From Anaerolinea sp. (lineage in GTDB: Bacteria > Chloroflexota > Anaerolineae > Anaerolineales > Villigracilaceae): 34,751 bases of DNA. Location of the stretch: NCBI GenBank assembly GCA_020723805.1, contig DYID01000010.1, positions 1 to 34,751 on the forward strand, given 5' to 3'. This document shows, in pieces, positions 1-7,096 of this stretch. The translations under genes were made by a program, and so were the position numbers. How positions within the stretch are numbered: position 1 is the stretch's first letter; each line of letters opens with the position of its first letter. Under the pieces are notes generated by a model. The model saw nothing but the letters and a program-made list of their open reading frames with translations, searched no databases and was not told the origin of the DNA.

Positions 1-135
1 GCATTAACTTGATAGCCATCGCCACTTTTCTGTCCAGTTTTTTGGGGTCACTACACATGCTATTACACTTCGCCATCTAAAAGACTTGATCCAAACCAAC
101 AAAAACTGCATCGCTAACCGTGTGATGCATATCAA
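1..135. other. Gene-free left edge of the window
   Basis: I see no convincing coding sequence here. Reading on the minus strand, positions 95-130 hold the short stretch that also follows the two other copies of the module terminator (GATGCAGTTTTT and flanks), so part of it belongs to the repeated module described below. The remainder is unrecognised. Confidence 0.5.
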
Positions 136-162
136 AAAGACCAGGTGAGATGCCTGGTCTTT
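136..162 (-). terminator. Intrinsic terminator of repeat module A
   Basis: A 10-bp stem (AAAGACCAGG at 136-145, CCTGGTCTTT at 153-162) with a 7-nt loop is followed on the minus strand by a run of T (TTTTTGAT). It lies downstream of the minus-strand PLDc_N-like gene. Near copies stand at 1354-1383 and 3011-3042, each again downstream of a minus-strand gene. Confidence 0.8.
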
Positions 163-217
163 GATTTATTTACGAGACAGACAAAGTTATTTGGCTCATC
201 TATTGACTGAGTGATTT

Positions 218-235
218 GTGCGTTAGAGAACGCAC
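218..235. repeat. GTT-AGAG-AAC hairpin repeat, copy 1
   Basis: Arms GTGCGTT (218-224) and AACGCAC (229-235) are perfectly complementary around the tetranucleotide AGAG. It is one member of a dispersed family in this window. The core is constant, while the outer arm bases differ between copies but still pair. Confidence 0.8.
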
Positions 236-258
236 TCTACGCGCCAATTTATTTTAGT

Positions 259-280
259 GCGGACGTTCTCTAACGTCCGC
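259..280. repeat. GTT-AGAG-AAC hairpin repeat, copy 2 (inverted)
   Basis: Arms GCGGACGTT (259-267) and AACGTCCGC (272-280) surround CTCT, the complement of AGAG. It is in the opposite orientation to copy 1, 23 bp away. The same arms occur at 17589-17610 and 29730-29751. Confidence 0.85.
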
Positions 281-314
281 TTTGACGGAATCACTCTTTT
301 CATAGTTGAGCCAG

Positions 315-542
315 TTATTTCTTATCAGTAATTTGCCTTTCACTAAATAGGACAATATAAGTGATAGGACCAACAATTGGCAAAATCAGGATGATCAATG
401 CCCACACCGCTTTTGCGGTTTCATCTAGGGCATGTTTGCGTAAGCGCGAAAACGCTATAAACACGGGTGTTAACCATAAAAGCACCAGTATGGCAAATGG
501 GATTAAGCCCAACAACCAATCTCCAAAAGAGACATCAATCAT
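315..542 (-). CDS. Small membrane protein with PLDc_N-like (phospholipase D nuclease N-terminal) domain
   Basis: A 75-residue protein with two hydrophobic segments, about residues 8-30 and 44-65. The second ends in a pattern of the kind WALIILILPIVGPITYIVLF, typical of the PLDc_N family (small membrane modules of unknown function, found alone or fused to phospholipase D-like enzymes). I chose the ATG at 542 because it overlaps the TGA of the preceding gene as ATGA, which suggests translational coupling. A start at 554 is also open but has no better ribosome site. It is the last gene before the module terminator at 136-162. The family assignment is moderately sure; the function is unknown. Confidence 0.65.
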   Translation of the reverse strand: MIDVSFGDWLLGLIPFAILVLLWLTPVFIAFSRLRKHALDETAKAVWALIILILPIVGPITYIVLFSERQITDKK

Positions 543-1174
543 GAGCAAGACCATCCAGTTCTACTAATTGTTATCCTAATAGATATGTATGCTTGCATAA
601 CACCTAAATAGATGAACATTCCTCCAGCAGTAGAGTAGGCAGTTCCGGTTCGCGGGACATTGACACCCCAACCAGGGTTTGGATTTGGACCAGTCAAATC
701 CGACCAACCATAACCAAGTGTACCAGTTGTTCCATTTAAATTGCCCCAATTCATAGTAACTGGAGTTTGTCCATATGTACTTGAAAAAGTGACATTTACA
801 TTTTGTTGTAGCCTTGCTACATTCTTCCCCGTCCCATTGTAAATATTTCTCCCGCATGTGATTGTAGCGGTAGATGCAAGAGGAGTAATTGATGCCGATC
901 TTGCGGTTTGATCAAAACTCGCGCCACCTGTTACTATGAAATAACAGGGTCCGCTTGGATTTGAGTCATTGCAATTTGCGAAACGATATACCTGTCCTTC
1001 TTGAAACTTTGAATGATCTAAGCCTGCCCCAGCGACAACCGCGTTTTTCATTTGCGCTGGTGTTAATTGATCAGGGTTTAGAGGCGTTTTGCCTTGAGCA
1101 GACACAGGCACGACTTGTAATGCCAGCATCACTGCGATTAGCAAGAAAATGAGGAATTTATTCTTTATGATCAT
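539..1174 (-). CDS. Secreted protein of unknown function, module A
   Basis: A 211-residue protein with a clear Sec signal peptide: Lys-rich start, hydrophobic core at about 8-23, and a likely cut after VSA near residue 26. The mature part is rich in Thr, Ser, Asn and Gly, with Cys in two spaced pairs (CNDSNPSGPC around 68-77, then ITC later and a C-terminal WSCS), consistent with disulfides in an exported beta-rich protein. A region with W..LTGPNPNPGW resembles W.GPYFNPVW in the module B protein, and the signal peptides are alike, so the two are probably distant paralogues. Upstream is a weak Shine-Dalgarno (AGG) and a relic of the ABC ATPase gene end. I recognise no enzymatic motif. Confidence 0.7.
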   Translation of the reverse strand: MIIKNKFLIFLLIAVMLALQVVPVSAQGKTPLNPDQLTPAQMKNAVVAGAGLDHSKFQEGQVYRFANCNDSNPSGPCYFIVTGGASFDQTARSASITPLASTATITCGRNIYNGTGKNVARLQQNVNVTFSSTYGQTPVTMNWGNLNGTTGTLGYGWSDLTGPNPNPGWGVNVPRTGTAYSTAGGMFIYLGVMQAYISIRITISRTGWSCS

Positions 1175-1210
1175 ATACCTGTACCAATAATACTGCCCCT
1201 TCGAAAGGAT

Positions 1211-1310
1211 TTCAATACGGAAAATCCCCCATTCACCTCGTCAGCGAAATGAACATACACCTTCTAGCGCCGGCACAAATTTAAACTTGCTGCACAATCT
1301 GAAGGGCTTT
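1211..1310 (-). repeat. Relic of the ABC ATPase 3' end plus module leader, copy A
   Basis: Positions 1234-1274 match the last 13 codons and stop of the ABC ATPase gene that ends at 3620. The shared blocks are CACCTCG-CAGCGAAAT, AACA, then AGCG-CGGC, with a 2-bp insertion and a few substitutions that break the reading frame. The stretch TTCAATACGGAAAATCCCCC beside it and the AT-rich continuation to about 1310 are nearly identical to copy B (2833-2960). I read this as one end of a duplicated segment. Confidence 0.75.
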
Positions 1311-1353
1311 TACCAAGCAGCAAAAACTGCATTACAAAGCAGCCTGAGGAATC

Positions 1354-1383
1354 AAAAAACCAGATGAGATGCCTGGTCTTTTT
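1354..1383 (-). terminator. Intrinsic terminator of repeat module B
   Basis: Second copy of the module hairpin (CCAG against CTGGTCTTTTT with an 8-9 nt ATGAGATG loop). On the minus strand it ends in TTTTTTGATT. It lies 32 bp past the stop of the lipoprotein gene 1415-1888. Confidence 0.75.
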
Positions 1384-1414
1384 GATGTTACTCTCACATC
1401 ATTCTTCATGGACC

Positions 1415-1888
1415 TTATTTTTCAGGGAGGGAAATCTCCGTACAAGTGGAACCTCTTGAATGCACAACTCGTATTTGCCAATCTCTGAATTCGGTATCAA
1501 TACCAGGACCACGCAATCCTACTGATTCTGTAAAAATGCCCTTTTCATCTGCCATTCCACTGAAAGTTTTTTCTCTCCCCTGTCCTTTCGTTTGAGAACT
1601 GAATATCACGTGAACCGTCTCATTGGGTATAAGCCCTGTTATTTTGATGAGAACTGAATTTTCCGACAACAAGCTTACAGTTAGTTCAACATCAGAAAGA
1701 AAAACACATGCAGGGACAGGGGTCTCAGTCACCGGTTCCAAGATTTGAAGTTCTATAATTGGAGTCGGGGAGGCAAGTGTAGCCTCTGGCATTTGGCATC
1801 CAAATAATACGCTAACCATTGCAAGAATTAAGAATATTTTGGCAAATTTTGAAAATCCACCAAGCGAGAACCACGAGTACAGACTCAT
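1415..1888 (-). CDS. Putative lipoprotein with a two-cysteine beta domain, module B
   Basis: A 157-residue protein. I chose the ATG at 1888 because GGAGGT lies 6 nt upstream; an open frame extends to 1966 but has no such site. The N-terminus has a hydrophobic stretch ending in the lipobox LFGC, so the mature protein should be anchored to the membrane by a lipidated Cys. A Thr/Pro linker leads to a domain of about 100 residues that starts VPAC and ends DWQIRVVHSRGSTC.EISLPEK, with one Cys at each end that could form a disulfide. The module C lipoprotein (3065-3517) has the same domain, clearly paralogous over its whole length. The function is unknown; a surface or cell-wall role is inference. 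Confidence 0.75.
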   Translation of the reverse strand: MSLYSWFSLGGFSKFAKIFLILAMVSVLFGCQMPEATLASPTPIIELQILEPVTETPVPACVFLSDVELTVSLLSENSVLIKITGLIPNETVHVIFSSQTKGQGREKTFSGMADEKGIFTESVGLRGPGIDTEFRDWQIRVVHSRGSTCTEISLPEK

Positions 1889-1926
1889 TTTCCGACCTCC
1901 GAGATTATAGCCTTTTATACGATAAC

Positions 1927-1964
1927 GTCCGGGACTGACGGTGAATTTCTTGTCAGTCCCGGAC
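1927..1964 (-). promoter_or_regulatory. Long intercistronic hairpin between the two module B genes
   Basis: Perfect 13-bp inverted repeat (GTCCGGGACTGAC at 1927-1939, GTCAGTCCCGGAC at 1952-1964) with a 12-nt loop. Six further complementary bases lie outside it (GTTATC at about 1921-1926 in minus sense, GATAAC at about 1970-1975). On the minus strand it is not followed by a T-run but by TATAAAAGGCTATAAT and then the ribosome site of the lipoprotein gene. It may be an mRNA stabiliser or partial terminator, with a second promoter behind it. Confidence 0.6.
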
Positions 1965-1975
1965 ATCGAGTTATC

Positions 1976-2758
1976 CTATGGAAAAACAAACGTTGCATAG
2001 ACCGATAATGGAGTCGCTGTTCGTGGCGCAGTCGCAGTTGCATCGTTCCCTCCAGATGGAAATCCACCATTTTCCAGAGATGCCATGATGATTTCCGTAG
2101 TAATGGAGGTCGACGTATAGGTATAAGTTTTTGTCTTTAGACTGGTACTCCACACCGGGTTGAAATATGGACCCACCCAATTATAATATGTGAGGCCCAG
2201 TTGTTGTTGACACAACCAACAACCGCCACCAATACAACCCCAAACAGTTTTTGCATTTATAACTCCAAAGCTGGTAGAAGTTCTAGTCCAATAAATCTCT
2301 AATTTTTTCATCTTAACAAAGTTACAGACACCAGCACCATTACAATACTGGTCGGCGTAATTTTTTGCGTACGCTGTAACGCTGCCTCCTCCAACTAAAC
2401 TTGTTGCGCTCGTGGTGATCGAGGATCTGTATAGAGTGCAACCCGTAGCCAAGGCTACCATCGAATTAAGTTCACTTCGAGCAAGTTTTACTTGTTTTTC
2501 GCAATCCTTATTCTCTTTGGTTGGGGGCCTACGTCTGATCACGGTTGTTTCGATAATCTCCATACCTGTTGATGGATTTTTTCGCTTGCGAGTCTCCGTT
2601 CTTACAATGGGCCAATTTGCATCTTCGTTTGATGGCTCATCTGAAATCATTACCTCAACAAGCGGGGGTGTCTCACCTTGGGCAGATACAGGCATAGTCT
2701 GCAACATTAATATTACCGCGATTAGCACGTAAACAAGCATTTTGCTTTTTGTGTTCAT
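1976..2758 (-). CDS. Secreted protein of unknown function, module B
   Basis: A 260-residue protein. The ATG at 2758 has GAGAGGAG a short distance upstream and begins a typical signal peptide (MNTKSKM, hydrophobic core, cut after VSA near residue 26); the frame is open further but without a ribosome site. Residues about 30-85 are charged and Pro/Arg-rich (TRKRKNPS, IRRRPPTKENKDC). The second half is Thr/Ser/Tyr/Trp-rich and holds a compact cysteine cluster (WGCIGGGCWLC). The N-terminus and the W.GP..NP.W region resemble the module A protein. The upstream region is homologous to that of the module C lipoprotein gene. I recognise no enzymatic motif; probably an exported cysteine-stabilised protein. 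Confidence 0.7.
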   Translation of the reverse strand: MNTKSKMLVYVLIAVILMLQTMPVSAQGETPPLVEVMISDEPSNEDANWPIVRTETRKRKNPSTGMEIIETTVIRRRPPTKENKDCEKQVKLARSELNSMVALATGCTLYRSSITTSATSLVGGGSVTAYAKNYADQYCNGAGVCNFVKMKKLEIYWTRTSTSFGVINAKTVWGCIGGGCWLCQQQLGLTYYNWVGPYFNPVWSTSLKTKTYTYTSTSITTEIIMASLENGGFPSGGNDATATAPRTATPLSVYATFVFP

Positions 2759-2832
2759 TTTGGGACTCCTCTCTGAGAAACAAGGGTTGAATGTTTGAAC
2801 GCTCACCTCCATGGTACTTATTTTCATAAGCA

Positions 2833-2960
2833 TTTCAATACGGAAAATCCCCCATACATCTCCCCACAACACTGTCTTTCCCCCTCACCTCGTCAGCGAA
2901 ATGAACACACACCCTCTAGCGCCGGCACAAATTTAAACTTGCTACGCAATCTGATGGATT
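2833..2960 (-). repeat. Relic of the ABC ATPase 3' end plus module leader, copy B
   Basis: Positions 2886-2927 repeat the broken last codons of the ABC ATPase gene ending at 3620, with the same 2-bp insertion as copy A. They therefore share a common decayed ancestor. TTCAATACGGAAAATCCCCC at about 2834-2853 and the stretch 2928-2960 are again shared with copy A. An extra block of about 35 bp (2855-2885) separates the two parts here. Confidence 0.75.
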
Positions 2961-3010
2961 TTTTACCCAAGGCAGGAAAAACTGCATCGCTTGACCGTAT
3001 GATGTATATC

Positions 3011-3042
3011 AAAAAGACCAGGTTGAGATACCTGGTCTTTTT
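3011..3042 (-). terminator. Intrinsic terminator of repeat module C
   Basis: Perfect 12-bp stem (AAAAAGACCAGG at 3011-3022, CCTGGTCTTTTT at 3031-3042), 8-nt loop, and T-run on the minus strand. It is the third copy of the module terminator, 22 bp past the stop of the lipoprotein gene 3065-3517. Confidence 0.85.
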
Positions 3043-3064
3043 GATGATGAGTGCACATCATTCT

Positions 3065-3517
3065 TCACGGACCTTGTTTTTCGGGAAGGGAAATCTCCGC
3101 ACAAGTCGAACCCCTTGAATGCACCACGCGTATTTGCCAATCTTTGAATGCAGAAAGAGTTTCATGACCACGCAGCCTTTCAGAATATTCAAAAACACCC
3201 TTCTCATCTGCCGATCCGCTTACCATTGTTTCCACTGCCCGATCTTTCGTTTTTGAACCGAATATTGCGTGAACAGTTTCGTTTGGCAGGAGTCCTGTTA
3301 TTCGAATGTGAACCGAATCTTCAGATAATAGTTCGACCGAAAGGTCAACATCAGGAAGGATCACACATGCCGGGACAGGGGTCTCCGTCATTGGTTCCAA
3401 TACTTGAACTTCTACCAGCGGAGTTGTGGGGACAGGCGGGGTTTCCAGCGGCAGACATCCGAATAAAAGCATTGCAGTGATACTGCAAATGATTGCTCTG
3501 GTGAAATTGATATTCAT
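3065..3517 (-). CDS. Putative lipoprotein with a two-cysteine beta domain, module C
   Basis: A 150-residue protein with a short N-terminus, a hydrophobic stretch and the lipobox LFGC at about residue 21, so it is predicted to be lipid-anchored. After a Pro-rich linker it carries the same domain as the module B lipoprotein: VPAC at the start, ITGL.PNETVH.IF in the middle, DWQIRVVHSRGSTCAEISLPEK at the end. The ABC ATPase gene ends 102 bp upstream on the same strand, so the gene may be co-transcribed with the exporter. A GATAGGAT stretch is the best ribosome-site candidate. The function is unknown. Confidence 0.75.
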   Translation of the reverse strand: MNINFTRAIICSITAMLLFGCLPLETPPVPTTPLVEVQVLEPMTETPVPACVILPDVDLSVELLSEDSVHIRITGLLPNETVHAIFGSKTKDRAVETMVSGSADEKGVFEYSERLRGHETLSAFKDWQIRVVHSRGSTCAEISLPEKQGP

Positions 3518-3619
3518 TCTGGGTATCCTATCTGAGATTAGGGTTTGACGCCTAAACGCTCATACTCAGAATACCCAATTCCATCAAAATTTCAATAGGG
3601 AATGGGTACGATGCCCCCA

Positions 3620-4528
3620 TCACCTCGCCAGCGAAATAAACACATCCTCCAGCGTCGGCTCACCAACGACAATATCTTTCACATTCACACTTTTCCCTCT
3701 CAGCGCTCGTAATAAATCATCTTTCCTATTTCCACTTTCCACAATCGTCCTCAAATGATCCCCAGCCAGCCCTACGCGTAACACGCCCTCAATTTCAGGC
3801 AGGGCTTCCAATCCCGCCTCCAGCGGTTCCGTGTACACCTCCCACACGTCGCCGGGGATGATGTCGCGTTTCAGGTTGGAGGGCGTGTCCATCGCCAGCA
3901 GTTTGCCGTCGCGCATGATGCCGACGCGTTCGCAGTATTCGGCTTCGTCCATGTAATGCGTGGTGACGAGGATCGTCACGCCGTCATCGGCAAGTTCGTA
4001 GATCAGGTCCCAGAAGGCGCGGCGGGCGGTCGGGTCCACGCCTGAGGTGGGTTCGTCGAGGAAAAGCAGTTTCGGCTCATGCACCAAGGATATGCCCAAC
4101 GCCAGCCGCTGACGCCAGCCTGCGGAGAGGGAACGCGTCAGCGTGGACTCATGTCCATTGAGACCGACCAACTCAAGGGTATGAGAGATGCGGGCTTTAT
4201 CCGTGATGCCATACACGCCACCGTAAAACGTCAGGTTTTCGAGTACGGTCAAATCGTCGTAGATCGCAAACTTCTGCGACATGTATCCCGCCTGCGCCCG
4301 CACCTGTTCGCTTTGTTTGAACGCGTCGAATCCGAGCACCGTCGCCTTGCCCTCATCGGGTTCGAGCAGACCGAGCAACATGCGGATGGTCGTCGTCTTG
4401 CCCGAACCGTTCGGTCCGAGATAGCCGACCACCTCGCCCGCCTGCACCTCGAAGTTGACGTGATCCACCGCCACGAAATCGCCGAAGCGCCGCGTGAGAT
4501 TTTCGACCTGGATGACTGCTTCGCTCAT
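3620..4528 (-). CDS. ABC exporter ATPase, catalytically consensus subunit (YbhF C-half type)
   Basis: A 302-residue ATP-binding protein of the ABC-2 (drug/antibiotic exporter) class, expected to work at the inner face of the membrane with the permease at 7097-8224. Visible motifs: Walker A GPNGSGKTT (38-46), signature LSAGW (134-138, a variant of LSGGQ), Walker B LLFLDEP (154-160), D-loop SGVD, and switch His in TTHYMDEAE (H191). Its ATG overlaps the stop of the other ATPase (ATGA, 4525-4528), so they are translationally coupled and probably pair as a heterodimer. The gene end (EPTLEDVFISLAR) is the segment that was copied twice into the secreted-protein region. Confidence 0.9.
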   Translation of the reverse strand: MSEAVIQVENLTRRFGDFVAVDHVNFEVQAGEVVGYLGPNGSGKTTTIRMLLGLLEPDEGKATVLGFDAFKQSEQVRAQAGYMSQKFAIYDDLTVLENLTFYGGVYGITDKARISHTLELVGLNGHESTLTRSLSAGWRQRLALGISLVHEPKLLFLDEPTSGVDPTARRAFWDLIYELADDGVTILVTTHYMDEAEYCERVGIMRDGKLLAMDTPSNLKRDIIPGDVWEVYTEPLEAGLEALPEIEGVLRVGLAGDHLRTIVESGNRKDDLLRALRGKSVNVKDIVVGEPTLEDVFISLAR

Positions 4529-5535
4529 TTGGACTCCGACCCCCCTGTAGTCCCCCCCTCTAGCGCGGACGCAAGATGGGGGGACGAAAGTGCGATGAAC
4601 ACATCTTCAAGGACGGGCGGCACGGAACGGAGATCGTCCACCTGACCGCCTGCGCTTCGAATCTTCGACTTCAGCCTGCTCAACACACCCTGAGCCTTTC
4701 CCTCGCCGACGCGGAGGTGCAGACGGTCTCCGAATGCCTGCACATCTTCGACATCTTCATCCTGATGCGCGATGTGACGGAGGAGAGTCAGCGGCGAGCC
4801 GCGCAGTTCGAGCACGCGTCCGTTGAGACGGGCGCGCAGGTTGGAGGGCGTGTCTTCGGCGATGAGTTTTCCATCCTTCATGAAGCCGACACGGTGACAG
4901 CGCGAGGCTTCGTCCATGTAGGGGGTGGAGATGAGGACTGCGACATCTCCCTCACCCCTATCCCCTCTCCCAATGGGAGAGGGGGATGCTAGTTTAATTA
5001 CCAATTGCCAGAAGTCCTGCCTCGTTACGGGGTCTACGCCTGTGGTTGGCTCATCGAGCAGCAGCACGCGCGGCTTTGTGACCAGCGCAGATGCCAATCC
5101 CAGCTTTTGTTTCATCCCGCCTGAGAGTTGACCTGCTTTTCGGTCGGTGAATTTTTCGAGACCGACAAATTCGAGGATATCCATACAGCGCGGGAGCCAT
5201 TCGTTCGGTTTCAGTCCGCGCACTTCGGCAAAGAAGCGGATGTTTTCGAGGACGGTCAGGTCTTCGTAGAGGGAGAAGCGCTGGGAGAGATAGCCGAACT
5301 GTGCACGCGCTTGTTCGGTCTGCTTGTTGATGTCGTAGCCGCAGATGTTCACTTCGCCCGCGTCCGCTTTGAGCGCGCCGACGAGGAGACGGATGGTGGT
5401 GGTTTTCCCCGCGCCGTCCGCGCCGACAAGCCCGTAGATTTCGCCTGCGCGGATGTGGAGGGAGACGTCATCCACGGCACGGGTTTCGCCGAAGTGTTTT
5501 TTGAGGTGGGAGGCGGAGACCAGATAATTATTCAT
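4525..5535 (-). CDS. ABC exporter ATPase, degenerate subunit with an in-frame palindrome insertion (YbhF N-half type)
   Basis: A 336-residue ATPase. Walker A is GADGAGKTT (38-46), signature LSGGM (137-141), Walker B VLLLDEP (157-163). The switch position reads STPYMDEA, with Pro205 where the partner has His191; the N-terminal half of YbhF/RbbA-type double ATPases shows the same trait, so one nucleotide site is probably weak. Residues 184-196 (SPSPIGRGDRGEG) are absent from the partner between LA and the beta strand before STPYMDEA. They are encoded by the palindromic repeat at 4948-4986. The insertion lies in a surface loop, so the protein can still be functional. It ends by coupling to the next ATPase gene. 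Confidence 0.88.
   Translation of the reverse strand: MNNYLVSASHLKKHFGETRAVDDVSLHIRAGEIYGLVGADGAGKTTTIRLLVGALKADAGEVNICGYDINKQTEQARAQFGYLSQRFSLYEDLTVLENIRFFAEVRGLKPNEWLPRCMDILEFVGLEKFTDRKAGQLSGGMKQKLGLASALVTKPRVLLLDEPTTGVDPVTRQDFWQLVIKLASPSPIGRGDRGEGDVAVLISTPYMDEASRCHRVGFMKDGKLIAEDTPSNLRARLNGRVLELRGSPLTLLRHIAHQDEDVEDVQAFGDRLHLRVGEGKAQGVLSRLKSKIRSAGGQVDDLRSVPPVLEDVFIALSSPHLASALEGGTTGGSESK
4948..4986. repeat. Palindromic repeat inserted in frame in an ABC ATPase gene
   Basis: The stem CCCCTCTCCC (4962-4971) and GGGAGAGGGG (4975-4984) with loop AAT is preceded by CCTCACCCCTA. This is the form of the CCCTCTCCC-type palindromes common between genes in many bacteria, here inside a coding sequence. 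Thirty-nine bases add 13 codons without breaking the frame. Confidence 0.75.
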
Positions 5536-5566
5536 ATACAGGTATTTGATATTGATTCTGTAACCT

Positions 5567-5633
5567 GTGGTCTCGATATGCTCGCAACAAACGCTCGCTA
5601 CTCGACCACCGACTGATCACTGATGACTGATAA
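5567..5633. repeat. Intergenic inverted repeat plus heptamer array between the ATPase and HlyD genes
   Basis: An imperfect inverted repeat, GTGGTCTCGA (5567-5576) against CTCGACCAC (5601-5609), encloses two GCTCGC blocks. It is followed by three heptamers CTGATCA, CTGATGA, CTGATAA (5613-5633). It fills most of the 103-bp gap between the HlyD stop and the ATPase start. Confidence 0.6.
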
Positions 5634-5638
5634 CTTGT

Positions 5639-6985
5639 TTACTTGAACACCACATCCGCCGGCATCCCGATTTTCAACTTGCCATCGGGATCGCTCACTT
5701 TCAACTTCACGGCGAACACAGTCGAACTGCGTCCTTCCACCGTCTGCACGTTGCGCGGGGTGAATTCGGCTTTGTCGGCAATGTGGACAACGACGGCATC
5801 GAAGGCGGGGCTTGCGCCCGAGGCGACGTCAATGGTGACGGAGGCAGACTGCCCAAGGCTGATTTCGTTGAGGCGCGGTTCGGGGACGTAAACGGTGATC
5901 GTCAATTCGCTGAGGTTCGCCATCGTCAACGCCACCGCGCCAGGCTGGACGAATTCACCGGGTTCGACGCTGCGTGTGAGGATGACGCCGTCCAACGGGG
6001 CATAGACGGTGAGTTTGGACATTTGCGTATCAATCAATGTCAAATTCGCTTCGGCGGTCTTGACTGCGGTTTGCGCCTGCTCCATGGCGGCTTTTGCCTG
6101 CTCGAGGGCTTTTTCGGCGGCGAGGACGGCAGGCGAGTTCAGTCCCGTTTGCAGGGCGCGGAGGTTGTCTGCGGCGGTGTCGTACACTTCCTGTGCAATG
6201 ACGAGATTGGAGCGGGCTTCGAGGATGTCGTTCACCGCGTCGGAGGTCAGCGCGTCGTCGTACGCCTTTTGTGCGTCTTCGAGGGCGAGTTCGGCTTCGT
6301 CGAGGACGATTTGGGCGGCGTCGCGTAACTTCTGGCTGTCGGATGCGCCCGAGGTTTTGTCGTACACCGCTTTCGCATTTTGGTAGGCAAGACGCGCCTG
6401 ATTAAGCGCGGCTTCGATTTTGATGAAATCTGCTCCGCCTTCGGTCTTTTGCAGGTCTTCCAGTTTTTTCTTTGCCTCTTCCAATTTCATGGCGGCGGCG
6501 TCCACTTCGGCTTGCGCGGCGGCGAGTCGCTCCGCTTTGGAGAAGTACCAGACGGGCTGGTCGAATTGGCTGGGCTTGGGCGTGCGCCAGACTGCGATAC
6601 GCGTGGAGGCTTCCTGCGCGACGGCGTTGGTGAGAGTCACGTCGTATTGCTGCTGGGCGGTGGCGTAGGCGGCGGAGGCGGTGTTGAGGGCGGCTTTGGC
6701 AGAATCCAGTTGGGCGGAGGCGACGGCGCGTTGGGCGGTCAGCAGTCCCTCGTCGAGGGAAAGAAGCGGGTCTCCCTTCCGAACGGTTTGTCCCTCCGTC
6801 ACGAAGACGTCCTTCACCCTGCCAGCCAGTTCGGGAGCGATGTTGACCTGGGTCGCTTCGATGACGCCCGAGGCTTTGAGCGCACCGTTTTCGTCGGCGG
6901 TGAGCGAACGGAAGGCGTAATACAGAATCGTCGAGAGGACGAGCAAAATGACAACGATGCGGAGAGCGAGAGGCGGTTTGTGCAT
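5639..6985 (-). CDS. HlyD/YbhG-type periplasmic adaptor (membrane fusion) protein of the ABC exporter
   Basis: A 448-residue protein. I chose the ATG at 6985, which has AAGGAG 6 nt upstream. It has a short cytoplasmic start, one membrane anchor at about 9-29 (LRIVVILLVLSTILYYAF), then a first half lipoyl-type motif (AGRVKDVFVTEGQTVRKGD), a very long Ala/Gln/Glu-rich coiled coil from about 80 to 305, the second half lipoyl motif (VYAPLDGVILTRSVEPGEFVQPG), and a beta-barrel region to the end. It should link the permease to the cell exterior or an outer layer. It lies between the permease and ATPase genes, as in YbhGFSR-like operons. The coiled coil is long for the family. Confidence 0.9.
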   Translation of the reverse strand: MHKPPLALRIVVILLVLSTILYYAFRSLTADENGALKASGVIEATQVNIAPELAGRVKDVFVTEGQTVRKGDPLLSLDEGLLTAQRAVASAQLDSAKAALNTASAAYATAQQQYDVTLTNAVAQEASTRIAVWRTPKPSQFDQPVWYFSKAERLAAAQAEVDAAAMKLEEAKKKLEDLQKTEGGADFIKIEAALNQARLAYQNAKAVYDKTSGASDSQKLRDAAQIVLDEAELALEDAQKAYDDALTSDAVNDILEARSNLVIAQEVYDTAADNLRALQTGLNSPAVLAAEKALEQAKAAMEQAQTAVKTAEANLTLIDTQMSKLTVYAPLDGVILTRSVEPGEFVQPGAVALTMANLSELTITVYVPEPRLNEISLGQSASVTIDVASGASPAFDAVVVHIADKAEFTPRNVQTVEGRSSTVFAVKLKVSDPDGKLKIGMPADVVFK

Positions 6986-7002
6986 GGTGAACTCCTTGTG
7001 AG

Positions 7003-7096
7003 GCTTTCTTTCTTCTTTCATCTTTCTTTTCTTGTTTTCGACGCATGATGCGGTGAAAGGGCTAAAGAGAAAAAGGAAAGAAGAAAGAGGAAAGAA
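7003..7096. repeat. Complementary purine/pyrimidine heptamer-like arrays between the permease and HlyD genes
   Basis: Positions 7003-7035 are a CTTTCTT-type pyrimidine tract, and 7072-7096 are an AGGAAAG/AAGAAAG purine tract. They are largely complementary to each other and could form a hairpin in the mRNA. The HlyD start at 6985 lies outside the tract. Both tracts have a 7-bp word rhythm. Confidence 0.6.

Noticed and set aside
315-1174. Toxin-antitoxin pair formed by the small membrane protein and the overlapping upstream gene
   Set aside because: The upstream protein is exported and much larger than an antitoxin, and the small one has a PLDc_N-like fold rather than a toxin signature. Overlap alone is not enough.
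1889-1966. N-terminal extension of the module B lipoprotein
   Set aside because: It would put 26 polar residues before the signal peptide and read through the intercistronic hairpin; the internal ATG has a consensus ribosome site.
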